DNA of 14,076 nt, taken from contig DEDL01000014.1 of the NCBI GenBank assembly GCA_002349525.1, forward strand, positions 1 through 14,076, given 5' to 3'. Positions 11,801-14,076 of this stretch are shown one piece after another (the first letter of the stretch is position 1; every line of letters begins with the position of its first letter). The translations under genes and the position numbers were made by a program. Under the pieces are notes generated by a model, which did not search any database, was not told where the DNA came from, and was given only the letters and a program-made list of their open reading frames with translations. This DNA is from Lachnoclostridium sp. UBA2905. Lineage in GTDB: Bacteria > Bacillota > Clostridia > Lachnospirales > Lachnospiraceae.

Positions 11801-13590
11801 TGGATGCCAATAATAACAGAGATAAGGCATATTATCTGAATAAGAGTTCAGGAATGACTGTTTCATCCACGGGATCCTATCCGAAGGATAATATTGTTTT
11901 CACAGAATTCAAGGAAAGCGATGGAACAACGCCATTTGAGGGTGTATCGTTCTACGACCTTGTTGGAAATACGATTCGTTATTCAACAAATAGTTCAGGT
12001 AAGTACTATGAGGTATCAGCTGGAACAAGTGGAATTATTGCTTGTGCTTATGATTCAAGCGGTGAAAACGTAAAGTATTTTAAGGAGTACACTTCCGGTA
12101 GCGCAACACGTTATGATCTTACTGCGACGGCGGATGTAGTGGAATCGTATTATATCAGTATGTATGCATATTCGAAAGATAATGTGTTAAACAATACGCT
12201 GAAAACAGATAATGCATATCCGTTCACAATATCTTGCCCTACAACTCTTGGTGGTGATGTAATCAGTAAGAAGAAGAGTGAAACAAATACAAATGTATAT
12301 TTGGGAAATATGTTCGAGCAGACGCTTAGTTTTTCGAATCAGACAGGAAATCTTGTTATTTCTAAGGATAACCATGAACTGGAAATAACAATGACTTCAG
12401 TCGTTAAGTTTGTAGAGTCCAAGAACAAGACATATTTCCAGAATAAGCTTCATTCTGAAAATCTTCCTTTATATCAGGGATTCCTTCTGGATATGAATAA
12501 AAAGGAAGAACTACAGGGTAAAAAGACAGGCAATTCTCGAATCTCACAGATTGATGAGTACACATGGACTATATCTACTTCTTCTGATCCGGAGCAGACT
12601 AATACAGTGAGAGAAGTAAGCCGTAATGATGTTCCGTATGTATATGTTGAGCCTGTACGTCTTGACATTCCATCTGCAACGGAAGCACCAAACTGGTCAA
12701 GTACCCAGACGGCTACTGTTAGAATCAAGTTCACCAGTGATGAAGATGATTTGTCAACCATGTTTATGTCAAAGACCTTTGAAGGTTCATTCGGTGGTAA
12801 TGATTTCCACGCATCTGCAAATCTTGACTTTTCGGAGGCGGGTGTTGAACATTCGAACATGCGAACCTCGGATGAAGCTAAAAACCATAGATATTACATG
12901 AGAAGACAGCAAGCGCTTGAATTGATGCTCACAGCTGATGATCAGGTTTATCCGGACGAATATGATAAGACCGGAGAGCAGAGTCAGAACTTCAGCTCGT
13001 TAGGTATTAACGCTAAATATATTAATACTGGAAAGAAGTATCCTGTAGAAGGTGATAAAGAACATATTGAGGCAATAGCCAATATTGATTTATCTACTCT
13101 TCCGAATACATATCTTGACGGTAATCATTCATTAAAGCTGACGTTTACTCTTAACCAAAAGCAAAATAAGAATTCATCTGAGTTTAGTTATGAGGATGTG
13201 TTAATTAACACCTATTTAGAAAACTTTAAGCTTAAGAGTAAAGATGCTGATGCAGATGGCGTTCAGGATGAAATAACATCGGATGCTGTAAAGAGTTATG
13301 TGGATGGAGATTATATCTACACATTCCCGTTAACTGGCGATTCATCATCTTGGCTTATAAACTATGATGCTGAAGAAAAGCTGTTTGATGCAAGAGTAAC
13401 ATTTGATGTTATAACAGCTGATGATTTCGAAGGTGTTTCAGAATACCTGTATTCAAATTACCAGTTATACATGACGGCAGCTATTGTTGATACTGCAACT
13501 GGAACCACAGTATTAAGTTCAGATGAAGACTGGATTGTTTATACTCATGCTAAAGTTAATGCACAGTTTGTTAATCGAACGGAACCATAA
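2890..13590 (+). CDS. Giant secreted GLUG-repeat beta-helix surface protein (3566 residues)
   Basis: The 10.7-kb frame has no interruption. Residues 1-16 are strongly basic, about 17-34 are hydrophobic, and a Sec signal peptidase site fits at V-H-A|A (50-53), so the product is exported. From about 55 to 2520 the protein is a Ser/Thr/Asn/Gly-rich, beta-strand-like repeat protein with GLUG-type motifs (G-G-L-V-G and variants). These occur in blocks at residues 291-560, 826-983, 1723-1764 and 2173-2514, and predict a long right-handed beta-helix. A G-C-G-T-Y-D-H-P-Y-V-I segment at about 1537-1547 resembles the entry of such domains, so a second large module probably begins there. The last ~1000 residues lack repeats and hold beta-rich segments and a D-x-D-x-D-G motif at 3452-3457. 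About 38 cysteines occur, none in the last 450 residues. No LPXTG, transmembrane tail, SLH, dockerin or catalytic motif is seen. The likely role is adhesin, structural fibre or matrix protein working with the three small upstream proteins; this is inferred. The gene ends with tandem stops TAA-TGA. Confidence 0.9.
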   Translation: MKDADRRKRKTNNLVKRAIALLISTSMLLASLYVPGLEGIFENFGIPHIVHAANSTTEPITIGSLEELYDFSANYATDSAFATRYQTAEIRIDFNEMWVLEKNHSFSETVSKDFYSLGSNSKPFMGRIKIMQVDSSIVAIKSTMPLFDGVYDSVDIVNQDGTNQTLSIIRSETVSGNAPLLANTVLHDTNSSASSATWNIMASPYVDESNDYAHDFSGIIGTVGESSYVNLVLDFAACATNHDANIVSDNSVGLACGSMGQDSTVNFTLKGSSLYTPRIGYTVSTSGDGKSAGSIVGEMASGTALNIYLEPDTEDPTVYYDLATAKTITASGSDSYAGGLVGKCTGGTVCIYKNEYGEGNALTQTRQVYASQDTVSAGEAAGGIFGYYLATADETFNTYYGANGCTVSAKNAGGFVGILDGADKNISFVGADSNTHLNVSVVVSGDSAVDVFGGLVGQYLSTDLSKTLDIEHVSVSMSKSGSPAGSAYGGLVGFVDGSASDHSAVYIKVDDVSVTATSGHGTATYFGGLFGKTGTKGSLLDVGSFKLTTTGNYKGGGVVGYLDRGILRLSGKTDLTEAPGYTDSSKTGSSSRGQLVGQRGGSLVYALGTGEETSASYESGWRFERYTDNQYVDDIGTWGDVVRLNKDDNGALKNIEDTTEGSTTKALTYNSSTHTVTVDSPVLAMTTKQDIVKTALNMQLNTGDCGALKFNDSEKTSSSLLASTELTISGEISLSGTGITSLTRDDGVNVAFSGKISGATGSSTDKIILATGEKYGICTDGKTGTGEIYAHQYNGLFAKIGGGTVEKLTIGGEFDCDADVNSVLIGGVAADITAGMTVSNCIIDVKIDYKGVHGANHYIGGLAGQINKSNSAKISVTNSTLAPNIVASGSLGDTFKAAGGIAYVDSTESFNIEIKDSTLSFKVNGRSATSTAADLHMAGLIADIKYKGAGASDDTRKVVLSGNTFSGCEVKNNATTTTGGMLGRSWLNTDTELTNNTFSATNVLWTDAAKLSALCYEATGYWQVKTKGLKVDSLVIKDEVGAAIESNHVTEFGFVVDYGYHDENDNLSSLYLENQASDSYTLSSSGVVVPGMTAGVYDEFVAYSGKSILDNGNGVISICLSEDLKMDGTNCNSYQNKFNKTLKNEKSRYYYNVAAHKTGFTTGQDGWKLLIWSLNKYASTNIQRCFTNPFSGNTITGTFEMDGISYYPIDIASGTSITLGNASAATTITFYNEQIEKAENAAVAKGNTDESNRTTVGASQHYLMHSGLFKKMNGSISVVGAVTFAGSVGKDNTYSGVLINHSLNGSLTTTRDKNITFNNLSLRGTSGDKDDNGYLFIHSINSNSSLTLNSVRLSGYPNDGTTFASSLIGNVVGNDINLKFDDIKIDGRNASGKTNLSGLTTIYGTSRSIFKNATLLNKFDVNTNSVAIYNFEATEDWTGSSHTPGNVTYGRELTDSVEYANSEMKYYASTDVGRKYVNPEAVPTTSEYETGFSSNFLPYVRYFSDKDDIPGYTPPSAASIKYREIKVNVLSTDLTSGCGTYDHPYVITTPKQLQDIATMINGGSNLQNICLPKTVALHSNSSYNHWCMDNDSNHTCSSLYTCPEGNTTYTSTSDGASDWTAAQVREYLCGAYYQIQGELTLTSFVGLGATTGNSDGKYAFRGVIVGASGAKIKNNTTAPLIKVSNGSVIKNLVIEINTSSNNVVTTAANTSAFSYSQTGFYYGGVIGEVMGGDNIIDNVKVSYANYLRVASTGQYLYTIGGYVGVIVNGGLVFRNMPTNPLNNTSLTDGSFLVGADTAANSYSKSTDYKHLYINPFVGRVINGYAINETNSYSGSTGAYTLDNSNKNYRIADVNKTPGDSIITFGDFTATNAKDKLCIPDGQSLFMLSLITQSGAGSAPSANGIYAYGVAYDGATERYNANSAAQYAATHLANYNYVGDVTNSDNSIKADATTDWTESCRDRVNSTTCVPYIISKYTSGSGESYLARTVTNRTYMIELTTTGGDYKLPECFRGIGSICRLDGLANGATTEVESVDPSTLNDEDGKFVMKIYGLKGNNSNVYINLNYKTYSNASDNYIYTVYKSTGTAQGTNSSTARNHIGFGLFNYVKQIPQSGKDNTTFNTASGYYIGDFTLSGQVIVKEYSSGGSEITQSSGYTGDDNTGKNFIRHSHSVGGVVGVLCIDDYINLVNADMDGMTVSGPYMVGGYIGRVNITERNMRYGNNMNYIFVNGCDAEKTIINCGGGHCSGIVAGSHAGYMSVYVNTAPNTNTLDTENRSNDNYYKSSMELSITNHSFNGGCGTSAVIGGIRNGHSVNIWINNLSVTGYYEEGKCEAKIINDISGQSTSSYPSKITTNAVGGYIGYVRKAESIIITNSSVSNISISGQNAGGLFGYIDKYTDLPNYGTSPKIKIYNCDIFADNKTSGYTITSAKNAGGITGGFITEKYYDTPVIGYDNYSYKYDIDGVNVYNYTISAAESCGGLIGFANNGTRSIVNSSVHDCTLRGADGKALGGIVGTTSVEVDGYNISSYDNVFAGRSEATTSATKGNFIGTAGSSAIKIVAFSRKDNTYNGSGLSVDIGSGSNSNNYIICSDYRGVCETATSANKIPSNLSDLPVGTSLAYVGSGAREDYFPYANVNPRTDMGAAGESQSFLTSDGIALYSVPRTNPETGNPVTDEQTGEPILDYYAVANAVVGDKNAGASDTVYNSSLYKKAYEGAYSRTDSTTNGAYVKTMLEAGADADVRISTYGNEMGLPDGYDGSDFPVISLGGAATNYEYTAFIESYIRLMTNTTDSYTSANVNNKYNIKIWPCRYNSGTGQYSVITSETDANKSIYISGSKYYMRENKADSLNKGVGQFTLIDVQFLNPMDNKEVAYHLFVPVLTQKMAKFEFHSDVLQGADYVAADYDEISRNNVYAGTFDNWMTAYVQFKYSAADITTILSTGKGLAWSSDKIVTFNYASDKDLADGTQFVLVDANNNRDKAYYLNKSSGMTVSSTGSYPKDNIVFTEFKESDGTTPFEGVSFYDLVGNTIRYSTNSSGKYYEVSAGTSGIIACAYDSSGENVKYFKEYTSGSATRYDLTATADVVESYYISMYAYSKDNVLNNTLKTDNAYPFTISCPTTLGGDVISKKKSETNTNVYLGNMFEQTLSFSNQTGNLVISKDNHELEITMTSVVKFVESKNKTYFQNKLHSENLPLYQGFLLDMNKKEELQGKKTGNSRISQIDEYTWTISTSSDPEQTNTVREVSRNDVPYVYVEPVRLDIPSATEAPNWSSTQTATVRIKFTSDEDDLSTMFMSKTFEGSFGGNDFHASANLDFSEAGVEHSNMRTSDEAKNHRYYMRRQQALELMLTADDQVYPDEYDKTGEQSQNFSSLGINAKYINTGKKYPVEGDKEHIEAIANIDLSTLPNTYLDGNHSLKLTFTLNQKQNKNSSEFSYEDVLINTYLENFKLKSKDADADGVQDEITSDAVKSYVDGDYIYTFPLTGDSSSWLINYDAEEKLFDARVTFDVITADDFEGVSEYLYSNYQLYMTAAIVDTATGTTVLSSDEDWIVYTHAKVNAQFVNRTEP
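3760..4569 (+). repeat. GLUG-type protein repeat array, block I
   Basis: Eight motifs of the form G-G-[LIFV]-[VF]-G (the first is A-G-S-I-V-G) begin at residues 292, 338, 382, 413, 453, 489, 527 and 556 of the giant protein. The spacing is 29-46 residues, mean near 38. The units are too diverged at DNA level to be recent tandem copies. In the known GLUG family such units form turns of a parallel beta-helix. Confidence 0.8.
5365..5838 (+). repeat. GLUG-type protein repeat array, block II (degenerate)
   Basis: Motifs at residues 826 (G-G-V-A-A), 860 (G-G-L-A-G), 899 (G-G-I-A-Y), 939 (A-G-L-I-A) and 979 (G-G-M-L-G) keep the 34-41 residue period of block I. Alanine often replaces the last glycine, giving a looser version of the same repeat. 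Confidence 0.65.
8056..8181 (+). repeat. GLUG-type motif pair
   Basis: G-G-V-I-G at residue 1723 and G-G-Y-V-G at 1760 are 37 residues apart. They follow the G-C-G-T entry segment, and fit the first turns of a second beta-helix module. Confidence 0.6.
9406..10431 (+). repeat. GLUG-type protein repeat array, block III
   Basis: Motifs begin at residues 2173 (G-G-V-V-G), 2204 (G-G-Y-I-G), 2247 (S-G-I-V-A-G), 2357 (G-G-Y-I-G), 2387 (G-G-L-F-G), 2433 (G-G-I-T-G), 2478 (G-G-L-I-G) and 2510 (G-G-I-V-G). Between 2247 and 2357 there is a less regular A-V-I-G-G-I unit near 2303. The block closes the repetitive part of the protein. Confidence 0.75.
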
Positions 13591-13745
13591 TGATTCGTTA
13601 CAACCCATACAACAATGAAACATACAAGACATAGTTTAGCGTCTGAGAAAGACACGTTGGGGTCAGGTACCGTGAAAATTCTGTGAACGAATTAATCTGC
13701 ACAACCTGGCACAGTATAGAGCAGTAACAACCAAATAATTCATTT
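13591..13745. other. Intergenic stretch with two micro-ORFs, no convincing gene
   Basis: An ATG at 13590-13592 overlaps the giant gene's stop (TAATGA) and gives a 14-codon frame ending at 13634. A second ATG at 13615 gives 23 codons ending at 13686, with C-terminal D-T-L-G-S-G-T-V-K-I-L. Neither has a good ribosome-binding site. The second could be the start of a decayed gene, since neighbouring frames stay open a little further, but I cannot name it. Confidence 0.35.
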
Positions 13746-13848
13746 ACACACGCCCCCTTCCCGGGTAAGAAGAGCAAAGTCAAAAGCACTACTACTAAAC
13801 AATGCTTCTTACCTTACTCCGGGAATATTAAAGGGGGCGTTGTGTTTT
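13746..13848 (+). terminator. Large imperfect hairpin followed by TTTT, probable operon terminator
   Basis: A 10-bp perfect stem pairs 13750-13759 (ACGCCCCCTT) with 13831-13840 (AAGGGGGCGT). After a one-base bulge it extends outward by ACAC/GTGT. Inward, CCCGG (13760-13764) pairs with CCGGG (13819-13823) across a 7-base right-hand bulge, and GGTAAGAAG/CTTCTTACC (13764-13772 / 13805-13813) continues the helix. That gives about 27 pairs around a loop of about 32 bases. TTTT at 13845-13848 follows directly, on the plus strand only. It lies 155 bases after the giant gene's stop. It is longer and more bulged than ordinary Rho-independent terminators, so a structured RNA or the end of a small mobile element is an alternative. 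Confidence 0.55.
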
Positions 13849-14076
13849 AACAGTGCACTTTAGGGCTGTAAAGAGGTGAAGCGGAGAAGACTGCTATGGG
13901 TTGGATAAGAACCGGGTGAAGCGAAAGAGGCAGGGGAGCGTGTGGACGAGACCGGAGGTGAAGCGGTGGAGTGGTAGATGGGGCAGCGGCAGCAGCTATA
14001 GCATGTTTTCCTATCAAGGATTTTGATTCCCACAGTGTGAGCGGCAGTAGATAAGTAACCGTATAACCCCACGCAC
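13849..14076. other. Terminal non-coding segment of unfamiliar composition
   Basis: From about 13861 the plus strand becomes G-rich, unlike the AT-rich cluster to the left, and then returns to mixed composition near 14003. It contains the GGTGAAGCG repeats, an 8-base palindrome GCTATAGC (13995-14002) and GCGGCAG twice (13985-13991 and 14041-14046 region). A 36-codon basic frame from GTG 13916 to TGA 14026 (Arg/Lys/Trp/Ser-rich) and a 70-codon minus-strand frame (13860-14072) are open, but both look compositional. It may be the 5' part of something that continues past the window, or a structured RNA. Confidence 0.35.
13875..13965 (+). repeat. Three copies of GGTGAAGCG in a G-rich segment
   Basis: GGTGAAGCG occurs exactly at 13875-13883, 13915-13923 and 13957-13965, at intervals of 40 and 42 bases. 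Copies 2 and 3 are also preceded by ACCGG, and copies 1 and 3 by GA/GGA, which makes them look like Shine-Dalgarno cores (GAGGTGA). The segment is strongly purine-rich, with 31 of 40 bases purine at 13911-13950. No long plus-strand reading frame uses these sites. Confidence 0.6.

Noticed and set aside
13615..13700. Start of a transporter gene (L-G-S-G-x-V-K-x-L resembles some MATE-family N-termini)
   Set aside because: The frame stops after 23 codons and the following hydrophobic helix is missing in all frames; the resemblance is too short to support.
13746..13850. Integron attC site
   Set aside because: A hairpin is present but the ends do not match the RYYYAAC / GTTRRRY core sites, and no integrase is in view.
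13916..14026. Plus-strand 36-codon basic frame (GTG start)
   Set aside because: The frame is short, has repetitive composition, and no ribosome-binding site stands at a fitting distance. It is noted only as part of the unexplained segment.
13860..14072. Minus-strand 70-codon frame starting with GTG
   Set aside because: Its Ser/Pro/Thr/Cys-rich product is what the reverse complement of the G/purine-rich repeat segment would give in any open frame. No ribosome-binding site can be seen, and no family is recognisable.

Overview
The window looks like chromosomal DNA of a low-GC Gram-positive anaerobe, most likely a gut or rumen clostridium of the Lachnospiraceae type. This is inferred from AT-rich coding sequence, strong AGGAGG/GAGGTGA ribosome-binding sites, two TTG start codons, and protein styles (A-W-F type signal sequences, giant GLUG-repeat surface proteins) that I associate with that group. 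No rRNA, tRNA, plasmid, phage or CRISPR marker is present to fix the taxonomy.

Positions 1-13590 form one plus-strand gene cluster, probably one operon: four genes in the same direction with gaps of 24, 71 and 14 bases (the 71 counted from stop to TTG start, 64 of it AT-rich spacer) and no internal terminator. The first three encode small exported proteins: one of at least 323 residues that is cut by the left window edge, one of 261 and one of 342. Each has a membrane-spanning N-terminal segment ending in the same short motif, [T/S]-x-A-[W/A]-F-[T/S]. This is the signature of SipW-dependent signal peptides, as in the TasA/CalY (camelysin) family of biofilm-fibre and surface proteins. The fourth gene encodes a 3566-residue secreted protein with a conventional signal peptide, several arrays of GLUG-type repeats (G-G-[LIVFY]-[VIFAT]-G every 30-45 residues), and a non-repetitive C-terminal part of about 1000 residues. 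The arrays are expected to fold as a very long right-handed beta-helix.

The working model is a surface or extracellular structure in which three TasA-like subunits and one giant beta-helical fibre or adhesin are made together. No enzyme, sortase signal, SLH domain or dockerin is visible. A dedicated signal peptidase (SipW-like) would be expected just left of the window but cannot be seen.

Positions 13591-14076 hold no convincing gene. There is a short AT-rich stretch with two micro-ORFs, then an imperfect hairpin of about 100 bases followed by TTTT (13746-13848) that probably terminates the operon. After it comes an abruptly G- and purine-rich segment (13861-13990) with three copies of GGTGAAGCG about 41 bases apart, whose nature is unknown to me.
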